Under the pieces are notes generated by a model. The model was not told the DNA's origin. It did not search any database and was given only the letters and a program-made list of their open reading frames with translations. From Chlamydomonas reinhardtii (Eukaryota; Chlorophyta; Chlorophyceae; Chlamydomonadales; Chlamydomonadaceae): a DNA stretch of 64,000 nt. Positions within the stretch are counted from its first letter, which is position 1, and every line of letters begins with the position of its first letter. Where the stretch lies: the NCBI RefSeq assembly GCF_000002595.2, contig NC_057006.1:496001-560000 (forward strand), read 5' to 3'. This document shows positions 35,972 to 48,182 of the stretch, piece by piece. A program made the translations under genes and the position numbers.

Positions 35972-36883
35972 GCGCGAGTGTGCTTGTGTAACGCTGCCAG
36001 AAGTGTTTCCGTGCCTGTGACTCAAAAGCGGCGGCCTGGGGTTGCATGCATGACACATACAGGTAAAGGGCGGGGGAGTGGAAGGGGCCACAGTGAGGAC
36101 CGCCCGCCCCGTAAAGAGAGTCGGCCCAGTGAGAGTCTCTATACCCTACACAAGAACCAACTGCAGGTTTGATCAGCCAGCGCCGCGTGCAAGTAGCAGC
36201 TCCCAGTCGTGCGTGATGCGTGCCAACCGCCGGCACGCACCCAGCAGCTCGCTCCCCACACCAATATTGTACACATCCATGTCGTAATGGAACAAAGTGC
36301 TTTCGACTACGCGAATGTACGGCGGTCGTGACGCCAGAAGACGTTGTTGGCGCTAGCAGGCAGAGAAAGCCAGTTAGCAGAACACAGCAAATGCAGAATG
36401 GTTACCTGGGATTGACCGGTAACCGCCGAGGGCTGTGGAAGCCTGGAAGGGCGCCGCTGAACCATCACATTGCGAAAGCTGGGCTGGCGGACGGCTGGCC
36501 GGCTGGCGCGCGCAGAGCAGGGCACACCGACACCGACCATGCGACACCGACCTGGAAACACCAGCGCCACCGACGCCCATCAGCACATGTCGGGAAGGGA
36601 GGGAAAGGGAGGGCTTAAAGCAAGGGCGACTGCTGCATGACAACGAGCAACAGCAAGGAACCCATGCACGCGGGCTGGCGGGTGGCTGCGGCTGGGGCTG
36701 AGGGCAGGAGGCGGGCGTGGGCGGTGCGAGGCTCGCTGCGGCACTACTCTAGAGGCAGAAACGGAAGGCATTGCGGAAAGAATTAATGCGGTATGGCGCT
36801 GTGTGGAAGTAAGTGCTGAACGCGGGTGGCCGATGTAGCAGGGAGACTGCCCAACACCCTGCGAGAACGTGCAGGGGGGGGGG

Positions 36884-37392
36884 GTCGAGTTCGAGGGTTC
36901 TGAAGTTACTGAGTTTACGGAGGCGGGGTGGGACTGGGCGGGCATGATCGCGCAGGTGGCTAACTAACGTTGCGCAAGGATGCCGCAGCTCCGAACGAGA
37001 CGGACTGGGGGTTCCGGATGCCACGGATGTAACAAACGTACACTGAATTTACGGCTATCTGGGGGGCGTTGGAAACGGGCGCCGTCAGTGGGACTGGTGG
37101 GGGACGGTGGGGATCGGTGGAACGTGTATGGGGGGGTTGGTTCGAGTTCGGCGATTCTGAAGTTACTGAGTTTACAGAGGCGGGGTGGGACTGGGTGGGC
37201 ATGATTGCGCAGGTGGCTAACGTTGCGCAAGGGTGACGCAGGTCCGAACGGCACGGACTGTTGGTTCCGGATTCCATGGATGTAACGAACGTCTACTGAG
37301 TTTTACGGCTACCTGCGGGGCATTGGAAACGGGGGGCGTCGGTTGGACTGGTGGGGAACGGTGGGAATCGGTGGGAATCGGTGGGAGTCAGT
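36884..37392 (+). repeat. Two tandem copies of a ~257-bp unit
   Basis: Units at about 36884-37136 and 37137-37392 are roughly 85% alike, sharing TGAAGTTACTGAGTTTAC, AGGCGGGGTGGGACTGGG, GCGCAGGTGGCTAAC and GGATGTAAC blocks in the same order. The second unit ends in short GGTGGGAATC repeats. It lies directly upstream of gene H, so it could be satellite, promoter material or part of the element carrying H. The rest of 35972-37560 has no supported exon. Confidence 0.75.
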
Positions 37393-37560
37393 GGGGATCG
37401 TTGGGAACGGGGGAGCCGAACGGGCGGGACCGGCCCTTGCAGGTGCCGACCGAGTTTACTGATTTCACTTTTTGCATGGGCGTAGGATCGCGCCGCCCTG
37501 TCGAACTCTTGTGCGTGCCATGTGGCTTGCCAGCAAGTATTGTTGAGTAGCAGATGCGTC

Positions 37561-40500
37561 ATGGACATATTTAGAAAGAGGAGGCACGCGGCCCAAGCGG
37601 CCGCGCCTTCCGCAATGCCCGGGAATGCGCTGAGGGTAGTGTCGCCGACCGACTTTCGGAAGGACTTGGGTGAAGAGTTGCATGATGGCATTAAGGCAAC
37701 GGCGCTGCGGCCAGCGGGGAGCTCCAGCGTGTCGGCCATGGCGGACGAGGGTCAGCGGCTTCGCGACGGCAGGCGTTCGCAGCTTCGCCTGTATCAATTC
37801 AAGCCTGGAGTCGATCAGGCCACTCAGGTGCGCAGCACACGCAGTGACGCAGGGTTGCAGGCTTGAATGATTGTTCTCGAAAAGGCGTTAGGGGCCACGG
37901 TGGGCATACGCACGCAATGCTGCGCTCAGTGCATAGCCAACAGCACTAAGAACTATCCAATTCGATCAAGCCCGGGGCATTGTGAGCGTATCGGATTGTG
38001 TAAGTTCTTCAGAGCTTCTAGAATGTGATTGCGTCCCTGTGTTTTCGAGTGCAGGACGGCGTGCGGCGGAGCATATCCGTCGCTGTTGGGGCAATGAGCC
38101 GAGAATACAGCGGCGCCGCCGGCGTGGCTCTGGCGTCAGGCGTGGCTTTGTTCAGTGCGAATGCGACGGGCAACAGCTGTGCGCTGGACGCGGACGTGAA
38201 GGCGCAACTTGCGCGAATGGAGCTGTCCCAGCGAGCCGGTGAGACGGGTTGGTTAGTCGGGGGCAGGGGGGCGTCAGGGGAGTGGGGATGGATCGGGGGC
38301 TGGGTGTCTGGGGTGGGGGGTCGGGTTTGGGGGTGGCTGGGAGGTGCTGGGTGGGGTGTCGCGGATCGGTGGTTTGAGCGAGAGGGCCAGGGGGGCCTGG
38401 GTCGGGGGTGCGGTCGGAGGTTGGGTTGGGGCCTTGGTGGCGAAGGGGTGGGCATGACATCGGGGGTAATTGCATGATCACCCAAGTTAAAGCCGAGGTA
38501 TGTATTATGTCGCAATTAAGAAGCGCCTGTTGCTGGCATTGACAATCTGCGTGCAGGGGTTCAGCAGCACTACCAAGCAGACCTTACGGAGTGCCTGGAG
38601 GTTCTGCCGGCGCTGCACGGCTGTGGCGATGCGTTGCTGGCTGCCCTGGAAGTGGTTCGCTCTGTTGTGCTGTCGGACTGCCGACTCATCATGGACAGTG
38701 TGGAGTCCGAAGCCCAGCTGCTGGCGCAACTCGGCATTACAATGGCTGACCTGAACGCAATTGCAGCCGCAGCAGCAGCGCCACGGCCAGCTGAGCTGTC
38801 CATTGAGGAGGCTGCGCAGCGAACACCGGAACAGGTCAAGGCGGATGAGGCGGCGAAGCAGGCTCGAGAATTTCCGGACCAGGTCATGGCGGTCACGGCA
38901 GCGTCGCGCCAGGTACCCGTGCTGGTGACTCAAACCAGTGTGGATGAACACGGCGCAGTTTGCGCGCATGCATCCCTGTACACCGGTGGCTCTGTCTTGC
39001 CGACCTGCAATCCTGGGGGCAGCTGCGGCCGAGGCGATAGTTGGCGTCGTCTCGGCGCTACGCCAATAGCAGCGAACGGCGGGTGTGCTGCAGCCTCGGC
39101 GGTTGGTGGGGGCGGCGGCGGCGCGCCGGTGCAGCAGCAGCAGCAGCAGCAGCAGCAACACGTGGTGGACGCATCGGAGGTCAGCTACGTGACCATCTGG
39201 CGTGGCCATGCGTACAGCGGGGTTCCGGTGGGCGGCAGCATCTCTTTCCTGCTGCCGGCCTTAGAGATCGTGTCGCAGTCGGCCTGCAAGGAGCTGGGAA
39301 TGCCGTTCCATATGGGCTTGGTTCCTGCCGAGGCTCGCCGGTATCTGGAGGAGGTGTCGCTGCCAATCTACGTAAACGAGGGCCGTGTCGAAGCCCTGGC
39401 TCCCGGTCCAGCTCGTGGTGGGTAGGGGGCTTGATGGCGGGATGGGCTGATTACTGCACGCGCGCGGGTGAATCCATTGGCTGCATGTACACTGCACAGA
39501 TTCAGTGGGTAAAAGGATGTCTTAGCTTCACTGACAATAAGTTGTGCTACCGCGCAACGAACGCAGGCTTCCTGGAGGACGTCGGGCTGAAGGTGCCGGT
39601 GGAGTCGGTGCTGGCACCTGACGGTCATCAGCGAAGCGGCGGTGCTCGCGGTAAGTTACGATGGTGGGCTGGGGCGATCAGCTATACTGGGGTTGAATGA
39701 GGTATGTGTATGGATGAGATATAGGTATGGATGCGCACTGTTCTCTGCTGCAATGATGTTCTGCTGGTTAAACATCTGATTGAAGTTGAGCCGATCCTTG
39801 AACGGGCTGGTGCTATGTGTGCAGGTACCGCAACGGCACCGGTAGGCCTGGACTCCAACGACCTACCCGGCCCAAGCTTCTACGTACGCGTGGGTGGCGG
39901 CGGCACCGCGGCCGCAGCTGCGGACTCATTCCTGGGCGGTATGGGCGGTGCTGGAGGCAGCAGATTCCAGGGCCTTCCCGACGAGGATCCTGGGAACATT
40001 CCTGCACATCGGCAGTGCTACATTACAGCGCGGGTGAGGCCTTTGTTATCTGATTTGCAGCGCGTTGCAGTAAGCATGTGGGTGCGTGATTGAGTCGGGT
40101 TATAAATTTGTTCTTCTGGCGTGTGGGCATGTATGCGCGTGTTCTGTGTTGCAAGTGTGCAAGCAACAACAGTGGTACATGCGGCAGTTCTCTGTGCCGA
40201 GTGTTTAACTAAGTTTATGGAGTTGTGATCTACATGCAGGATCGCGTCCGGCTGGGGCCCTCGAGCTGTGCCGCGGCCCCACTAAACACTGTGGCTGGTG
40301 GCAACACTGGGAAGCGGCATCGCGAGGTGGCTGGTGCTCTACAGCAGATCCCGCGCGTGGAGCGTGCTGCCGGCAGTCCAAAGGCACCTAAGCTGCACCA
40401 CGGTGCACGCACGTCGCCACGTGCCGCGGGTGAGTGTTCCCTGCGCACGTGCGCAAGGGCGTGGTGAGCACAGCAGGGCGTGCAGAGACCCGTGCAGTGT

Positions 40501-43127
40501 GTTTCGCGGTCCATGACTACATATAGGTTGAAGTGGATCCGATAAGGATGTGACGCTTTCCGCGTGTGTTTGGCAGTTGGCGTCTGGCGTGTGAACTCAA
40601 ATATGTGCCCATTCTTCAGGAGATGTGGCGGCTGCGCGGGAAGCAGACTGTGATATGGTCGGCAATGGTGGTGTCGCTGGTGCGTATGGAGGCTATGACG
40701 ATGACAACGCTGCGCACTTCAACGCCGCGCAAAGCGGCGGGAATGACCTGGCGGCTGCAGCCGGTAAGTTCTTACTGCCAGGCCAGATTGAAGGCTAGGC
40801 TTTCTAAACTGGTTTTGGGTTGTCTAAATTGTTGCAGGGCTAATCAATGGTGTTTCACTCTGGATCAGACCCCGTGGCCGACGGTCACTTCAAGACAAAA
40901 ACCTGCGCCGGAGTGTTGGAGCCGTGCACCGTCATGTGCAGTATTACTGAGCAATGTGTTGTTGGTGTTTTGGTGTTTCGGTGCGCTGCACAGGTGGTCA
41001 CGACCAGGTGCACATGGACAGCTGCAGTCTGTCGGATGTAGACAGTGCCGCTCATGGCGGCGAGGACAGGGACTACTGCAAGCGGCAGCGTCGGCGGCGG
41101 AAGCGCCAGTCCAAGACATTATCCAATGGCAAACCGGGTGAGTGCGTTAGCGGGCGGGGCGGGTTGTGTAGCGGTGGCGTGGGTAACGATGAGTCGTGTG
41201 TGTGTGATGATAAAGCGCTGGCGGAAGTGGTGAGGAGTCCATACAAGATAGCCAAGCGGCGCTGCGTGAGAAAGCGCGTGTTTTTGCGCAACTTGTGGTA
41301 AACGCGCCGTTCTCAGCGGCAACGGCTAAGGGCCGCGAGAATGAGGCTGCGGCGTGGAAGACATACAATGAGGTGTGCGCGCGTGAGTTCTGGCATGAGA
41401 AACCAGAGAATAAGGGTAGGTGGCCCTTGCCAGTTCGCCAATGGTGTGAGCTGCTTGTTATGTTGCGTCGCAAGTACGGGTCGTACAACGCCTTTTGCAA
41501 CGCTATCAATATGGTATGCAAAGTTGGTAGCAAGGCCGCCCACAATGTGCATATAGCTGAATGTCAGCGCGCTGGCGTTGACGTTGGGAGTATGCAAGGA
41601 GTACGGGACTTTGATCCGCGGGTCATTTATCAGGCGCAGCATCGCAGCACTATGGATTTGGTCAGGAGGGACTCAGGTGTGCAGGTCAAGCATACGGAAT
41701 ATATCAACATGGAGGAAGCGCGGAACGGGCACAAATTTACTGACCATACCTCATTGCCAGGGCTGCAAGAGAGTGCATGCTGGAACATGGAAAACTTGAG
41801 CGGCGGGCGGCGGCCCCGCAGCATTGCCGCTCTGCGTGTTCGCCATTTGCGGTGGACTGTTACCAGCGTGAAGCATAGCTCGGGTAACTCGTGGCTTGCT
41901 CCGAGCCTGACATATGAATTTGTGGATGAGAAATTTATGGACAAGCGGGGTGCTCGGGGTGTGAATGAGAACTTTGATCATTTTGAAAATTTTGAGCGTG
42001 ATGGATCGCTCAGCTCTGCGGTGTACCTGTATGCGTTATTTAAGGCACGGGGCCTGTTTGAACAGGAGGATCCGTTGAGTAGTTTGCGTGCGGGTGATGT
42101 AATCAGTACGCACGCGTGGGCACAAGATTATTTTGTGTATTGCCGTATGGAGGGGGATGTGTTCTTTGACGCTGAGCCTCTTTCAACACAGTCAATTTCG
42201 GATAAGACCCGCAACATTTTGCGACGTATGGGCCGTACAGTACGTGGTGGTCGAGCACACCGTCATGGCGCGTACACCCGACCGCAAATGATGAACTTGT
42301 TGAGCAACAGTGGCGTGGGGTTAGATCCAAAGACTGAGGGGCCGATTTTGCGAGCTGCTGGATGGAGTTCGGTGCATGGTGGTGCAACCACGCGTACAAC
42401 ATATGAAAGCGTATTGCTTGATCGGCATGTGAACTGCTTCGGCCTGTTCTATGGCATCAACATGGAAGACGCTGTTTGGCAGGCTCGGTTGCAGGACTGG
42501 TTGGGGAAGGATGTTGCGCCGGCGGCACCAATCCATCACCGCAAGTGTCGCACCCAATTGCCGCTGATAGTCCGACTTCGTGCGTTGCACACGCAGCGTG
42601 TGAATGACCTGCGGCGCAGGTTAAATGATGTTGGGGTACGCCTGATGCAGGAAGGATTGTACGGTAGGACAACTCGTGTGGTGCTGGCTCAACGCGAGTG
42701 CTCTGTCCATGACGCATGGTGCCGTGTGTTAAAGCATGGTGCGCGTGGCGACTTGGGTCAGGACATGGTGGCCCAGGTACGGTCGTACAATGACCTGCGC
42801 CGGGAGTACAAAAGTGCAAGTGCGCAGGCTATTGATGCGGAGCGGCATGCCTTTGTGGCGTCCTTTTTAGACGCGTGTGATGCGGTTGGCGTTGCTGTGC
42901 CAGTGCGCGGTAACGGTGCGCGGCTGGCATCAGAGGTGGTGTCCGACCATGCTGCAATAGTGAGCATTGCCCGGGAATACGCTTTAGATGTCGCACTCCT
43001 GCCGGCACAAATTAATCAGGTTGTTATGGGCGAGGAGCCTTCCAGTGTGTTTGTATTGCATCACAAGTGGGGTGTGTACTTGTTTCGTCGGCGCGGATTG
43101 CTTGGCAAAGGTTCGCAAAGCACTTGA
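37561..43127 (+). CDS. Tyrosine recombinase, Crypton-type transposase candidate (gene H)
   Basis: Nine exons join in phase to 1,320 residues: 37561-37827, 38055-38238, 38557-39417, 39567-39650, 39825-40033, 40240-40429, 40620-40763, 40994-41137 and 41248-43127. The last exon has the tyrosine-recombinase core: GGRRPRSIAALRVRHLRW (catalytic Arg, about residues 882-883), AHRHGAYTRPQMM (His/Arg box, ~1032-1039), AAGWSS (Trp ~1067) and TTRTTYESV (nucleophile Tyr ~1080). This R...HxxR...GW...Y order with the Gly-Trp-Ser box fits eukaryotic Crypton/DIRS-type recombinases; no reverse transcriptase is present, which favours Crypton. The upstream ~700 residues are unknown, with a poly-Gln run and a basic patch KRQRRRRKRQSK. 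A further small exon after 40837 is possible. All motifs are present and frames open, so the gene may be active. Host domestication is the alternative. Confidence 0.62.
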
Positions 43128-43281
43128 TTGATGCAAAGGGGCAGTGAATCGATATGTCCGTAATAGCAGCGGCAGCGCCAGCACCGCCAGCAAATCCCCT
43201 GCGGCCCACCGACCCAAGCGATCGACCACCGCTTAAGCACCCACGCACCATCAGTTCAAAGTCGTCGCACTCGTGCAGCAA

Positions 43282-43750
43282 ATGCCGCAGGTAGCCGGCA
43301 TCGCTCCAGCGCGCGAAGGAGCGCCAGTCGTGGCAGTTGGCTGCGGCGTAAGCCTGCGCGGCGCGGCGCCACCCGTGCCGAGAGCAGGCCGCGTCATAAC
43401 ATATGCAACAAATTCAAGAGGTGCTGGTGGCAAGGGCGTAAGCAGGGGTGCGAAGAGGAGCTGGCCGAGCGGGCTCGCGCGAACGTGGATGCCGACGTGT
43501 GTTCCAACCGTCGCGAACAGTGGCGCTCTCGCCAGTTGGGAGCCTCCCACACGCGCGCGCGCACCTGCAGCAGCGCCTGCACGCGAGCGTTCATGCGTGC
43601 GAATGAGACCGGGTCCTGGTCTTTGTAGTTTATCGCCACCTGGCTGGTGCGCTCGGCGGCAATGGCCATGGTCAAATCCGTGACCAAACACACCAGTCGG
43701 CTTTCCGGGAGCGGCAGCGGCACGCTCTTCTGGATGATTGTACTGTATGC
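43282..43750 (-). pseudogene. Orphan exons of an unknown gene beside gene H
   Basis: Two splice-bounded exons read leftward. 43750-43565 encodes AYSTIIQKSVPLPLPESRLV, TDLTMAIAAERTSQVAINY and FARMNARVQALLQ. The exon from 43353, entered in phase, encodes AYAAANCHDWRSFARWSDAG, then YLRHLLHECDDFELM. A donor-like GTGCGT follows that methionine, yet the same frame stays open to 43024, into the last exon of H. No upstream exon was found to the right, where a 30-bp tandem repeat and non-coding sequence lie. It looks like the remains of a host gene interrupted at or near the right end of the H element. I do not recognise the family. Confidence 0.45.
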
Positions 43751-43764
43751 CTGCAAGTTGTATT

Positions 43765-43856
43765 GGCCGTGCGGTCAGCTGCTGCTAAGTCGTGGGCCTT
43801 GCGGTCAGCTGCTGCTAAGTCGTGGGCCGTGCGGTCAGCTGCTGCTAAGTCGTGGG
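43765..43856 (+). repeat. Three tandem 30-bp repeats
   Basis: Three near-identical copies of a 30-bp unit (GGCCGTGCGGTCAGCTGCTG CTAAGTCGTG with one variant base), directly upstream of the acceptor of the orphan exon. The unit length keeps frame (ten residues per unit on the minus strand), but there is no sign that it is translated. Confidence 0.9.
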
Positions 43857-45074
43857 TTAGAGATGGCCTGTACGGCCCTTTCCCAGGCATGGGGTATTTC
43901 CCCTCGTAGTTGCGGGGGTGGGCTTCCGCCCACAGCCGAGGAGATGTAAGGACAGCACGGTGGGTCGGTGGCTGCATGGCTCATCCCGGTTGTACGGCAG
44001 GCGGCATGGGCGAGGCGGACCATGCGGGCAAGACCTCCGGGCGTGACAGCAAGCAGGTAGCCCGCAGACGTACAAGGAAGACAAGATATTTCCCCTCGCA
44101 TGGGAAAAGCCACGTCTCTAGTCTGAGGCCGCAAGCGTCTACCTCATCATCTCCCGGACATAGCCGGGGTTGGTTCGTACAGGCACGGCCCGCCCATGAA
44201 ACAGAACGCCGGATGCGGACCGCACTGCGATTCCCACAACCTTTGAAGAAACCGGCGGCCCCACATGGTAGCTGCCCCAAATCCGGCCCAATACTGTACG
44301 GCAGAGGGGGGTTGGGGTGCCGTACACGAGTTAGTTGGGCGTTGGTCGGAGCTGTCCTCGAACCGCCATTTATCTATTGTTTGACGTCCAGCAATAGGAA
44401 CACCGGCACGGCCGCCGCTACACCGGATCGGCGCATGGCAGCCCGACCGGCCCCCCCTCACCCCATGCACTTACTGACCCCCGCACTGCTCGGTACCGCC
44501 ACTGCGGTCCAGAGCGCCACGCCATGCTGCAGATGCGGACTCATGGGTTCTTGAGCCTCTCGCACTGATCGGAGTTGTTAGGTTTGAGAGGTAATGAAGC
44601 GCATACGTGAACGGGATGGTAGTTCTTAAGAAGAAGTAGGAAGTTCGAAGCGGCTGAGCGCCCTTGGGGTCGGACTGTCCGCTGACTCCCGTCTCTGTGA
44701 TTTCGCATTCACAAGCCGCCAACATAGCCCAGACCACGCGGCCCTCGCCATAAGCGAGTGCGAAAGTTGGCGTCACGTAAAGGTTCACGCTCCTTGTAAA
44801 TGTGTGTGCAATGGGCTTGCACTGGATTGATGAATGCGCCCGTACTGCGCCCACAAGACCCTTGCCTAACATGTCAGCTTCTGCTATGCCTGCCTGCCCC
44901 TGCGGCCGTGGGCTTGCTAAGGTATGCCATAGTTACCGTAACCTCGACTCCCGACACAGTTCTGTCTTTGTACACATCATTATAAATGCCGCTACCTCCT
45001 GACCCACGTGCTGCATGCCGCTCCGCTCCTGCACACGACCACATGCCGCTCCGCGCGCCCCGCCCCGGACCGTA
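43857..45074. other. Intergenic region between orphan exons and gene I
   Basis: Contains the 3' UTR of gene I (transcribed leftward) at its right end. A plus-strand TGTAA at 43945 could serve transcripts from H. Two TATTTCCCCTCG motifs (about 43889 and 44090) recur 200 bp apart. Several short open frames lack splice or codon support. Confidence 0.4.
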
Positions 45075-48000
45075 TCAGCACTTTGCGATGACGTCCTTCC
45101 ACATCGCCACCGCCTGCGCCTGGTCAAACTCTCGGAACTCTGCCACCGCCAGCGCATGGCCGCCCAGCTGGAACTTCCACAGATTGCCGCCGTTGACGCC
45201 GGGGGCCTGAGGTACGCGCGGTATGCGTGTCAGCGCACGCACGCAGGCTGGTGAAACACAAATCATGCTTTGCAGAAGATAAGCGAGTTGTACTTCCGGC
45301 AAGAGATCTGCCCCAACGGCACGTAAGCAGCGAGCCCTGCGTCGACCTCACCTCAATGCAAACGCCGGGGCCGGCAACAGTGGAGCGGCAGGCGTTCCGC
45401 CAGAACGCCTGCAGGCATCAATTAGCAACAAGCTGTCAGTACACATTCGTGGACTCCGCTGGGTCCTTGGCTGATGTAGCACCGGTATGATCAGCATCAC
45501 TGTGCGCATGGTACATGTGCACGGCAGAAGGCGGGGCAGGCCACGCGGCGCCAGCCCGCAGCCCCCCGCGCCGCCCACCTGCGAGGTGACTGCGTCCAGA
45601 TAGCGCTTGTGGTGGCTGCGGGTGGTGACGTACAACTTGTTTGCATGGAGGAGGAAGGGCGCTAAGCGGCTATTGGCGCCGTGCCGGTCAAAGTAGCTCA
45701 CGATGCCCTCGTGCACGCCTGGCAGGATGGTAAATTAGGTACGGCAGAAGCGAGGGGAAGAGTGGGTTTATGTGATGACGGGTCACTGGGGTGTGTGGGC
45801 AGTCCTGACACTTCTTCCAGCCAGACCCCGCACTGCTGCGGTGCGGCAGCCGTTGCACGCTTGCAGAGCCCACACACCTGGCCAGAAGGCGTTGGAGTAG
45901 TCGTCCTGTGGAGGCGGGCAAGCGCGGGGCAGTGGCGTGACCGGTGGGCGGGAATGCCGTGACCCCGTGACAGCATGCAGCTGGAAGGAGCGCGTGAGGG
46001 GGACCTGTCACGACACCGACAATGCAGCCTGTGCAGCCCCGTGCACCCAGTGCATGCCCACCAGCACCCACCAGGGCCGCAATGCCTCCATCCACCAGGC
46101 AGCACTCTGCGAACTTCATGTCATTGAGCAGGATCTCCTTGGTGTGGCCTGTCACATGTGCGTGCGCGTGTGTCAGTGAGCATAGGGAAAAGATCAAAGG
46201 ACGACCGTGCGTGTGACACGAATGACTGCTGTGCGCGTCAAAGTGTGCACAACGGTGTTATGAATCATGAGCATGCACTGCTGCACTTCAAGACGCGATG
46301 TGGACTAGGCACGGATGCAGCATACGGGAGGTGAATGGAACAGTGGCTATCCCTCAATTGAACGGCCTGCCCGGCTTCAGTTAGTTGGTCCTTGGCGATC
46401 CTCACCGCCATCAATGGACAAGAAGCGAAACCCGTAGCCGATCTGTGGCAGCGCAAGGCAGAGAGGGATGCTGATGCCATGGGCGGTGGTGGTGATTGCT
46501 TTTTGCAACCCCTTCTGCTCTCAGGCGGCGATCTTCTCCTTCTCACTGTATGCCCACCTTCACGGGGCCCTCAAGCATGGACCCTCAAGAACACCAGCAT
46601 CACGACCCACGCTGTCTGCCTTGCGCCTCCCACCTTGCTGCAGAGCTGTCCGGGCGTGATGGATGAGGACATGCCCTCCACCACCACAATGTCCTGCACC
46701 GGGAAGCCCAGGGTCTGCGCGTTGTGCGTGAAGATGCCCATGTTGCCGCCGCCGCTGGCATCCACGTTCTTGTCCTGCGGCGGTGGGTGGGCAACTTGTA
46801 AACTTCAAAAGTGAGCTCTAGGTGACAAAGGAGCGTGGGGATGGGGCTGTTGACCACTTCTACTGGCAGTCTGGCACCCTCAGAGGCGCCAAAACGCGCC
46901 CAACCGTTGCCGTGCACACGGCCCGTGCGTGCATCCCAGCTAATCGCTCAGCAGTTACGGCTATCCGCACCGCTGCGTACCCCACCTGGTTCCGCTCGAA
47001 CAGGTCCAGTGCGAACAGCTTTTCGCCCACACGCGCCGTCAGAGCCACGCTCATCCAGAAGTAGCCGTGGTGCACACCGATCTGGGTCAATGAGTGGGTC
47101 AGGCGGCAGTAGTAGTGGGCGAGAGTAATGGAGCGAATGGATGTGGGTGGCACGCACGCCCAACCACACCGACGCACAAGGCACAGCTCCGCACGCACAC
47201 GCCCAGACACATGCCCTTACCTCGCCCGCCGCGCCGTAAACTCCTGCCTCCCGCTGAATGCTGCTGAGCAGGGCGGTGGCCCAGGAGCTGTCGCGGCTGC
47301 CCATGCCGTCGCCCTTGAGCCCCATGGCCTTGTAGTTGTCGATGTACTGCGGAAATGGAGGACCGTCAGGAGAGGGACGGTGTCAGTAAATGCAGGCGGG
47401 TATTGTTCATCAATTGTGGTGCACCGCAAGCACCTCGTCTGCGTTGTGAACGTGCCCGCGTCGCCACTGCCTGCGCGCCTGCTGCTGTGTCGTCGGAGCG
47501 GGTTGCTGCCTTGTTGGTGCTGCTAGTGCTACTACGCACCTCCTTTACTGTACCCGTGAGGCGAAACTAACCCCTGCAGTCTAGGACAGGCTCCCTCGCC
47601 ACTTGGCAACCATAGAGCTTTATTGCTGTACCTGTGCACGTACCGTGCTGACAGAGTGGCAAGCACAATCCGGTCGCGGACATGCACGGCTGACCTGAAC
47701 TTGGGCGTGCGTGCCACGGCCCCACCCACGCAACCAAAACCCAATTAGACACGCCTCCCGCCCCTATGTCTTGCCCCATCAGCGTTTCAGCGTTTGCATG
47801 CCCCTCACCTGGCGCCAATGCTCGAGCTGCAAGCCACACGCACCTGGTTGGTTAGCGCGTCGCTCACGTAGCGCTTTGCGGTTGCGAGCGCGCTGGTGTT
47901 CAGGCTCCCCATCGTGTAGCAGGTCCCATCGCACAGGCTAGCAGTCTTATCGCCAGCAGTTTGTGTTCCAGCAGCGTTCGCCGCCGGGGCCGCATCAGCG

Positions 48001-48182
48001 AGTGCGCTAGCACTAGTCGATGTTGCCGATTGCACGGAAACACTAGCGGATGAGATACTGGGAGCCGAACATTTCTTATGATAGACTACCGTTATGCCTC
48101 CAAACAGCACTAGCATGACAACGATCAGTGCAGGTGTGAAACTGGTCCATGATGGAGCCTTTGCAAATCTTTGCAAATGCAT
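45075..48182 (-). CDS. Signal-anchored SAM-dependent methyltransferase (gene I)
   Basis: Nine exons, all in phase, 371 residues: 48182-47844, 47346-47221, 47081-46986, 46774-46634, 46442-46406, 46148-46072, 45905-45878, 45718-45579 and 45206-45075. A start 14 codons earlier (48224) is possible. A short basic N terminus and one hydrophobic span (TPALIVVMLVLFGGITVVY) give type II topology, followed by a Ser/Ala-rich stem and Cys-containing lumenal part. The catalytic part is a Rossmann methyltransferase: motif I IGVHHGYFWMSVAL, acidic ALDLFE, DKNVDASGGGNMGIF, FRFLSIDGGHTKE and DDYSNAFWPGV. This matches bacterial and eukaryotic small-molecule/sugar methyltransferases of the GVHHGKFF type. Location in the Golgi and a sugar hydroxyl as acceptor are inferred from topology only. 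Confidence 0.85.

Noticed and set aside
40838-40960. Possible extra phase-1 exon of gene H beginning GLINGVSLWIRP
   Set aside because: Good acceptor but no clear donor before a stop; kept only as a possibility.
43765-43856. Three evenly spaced repeats considered as a CRISPR-like array
   Set aside because: The units are directly contiguous with no unique spacers, in a eukaryotic genome; a minisatellite.
45280-45321. Plus-strand exon-like piece ISELYFRQEICPNGT bounded by AG and GT
   Set aside because: Isolated, on the strand opposite gene I and inside its last intron; gene I joins in phase without it.
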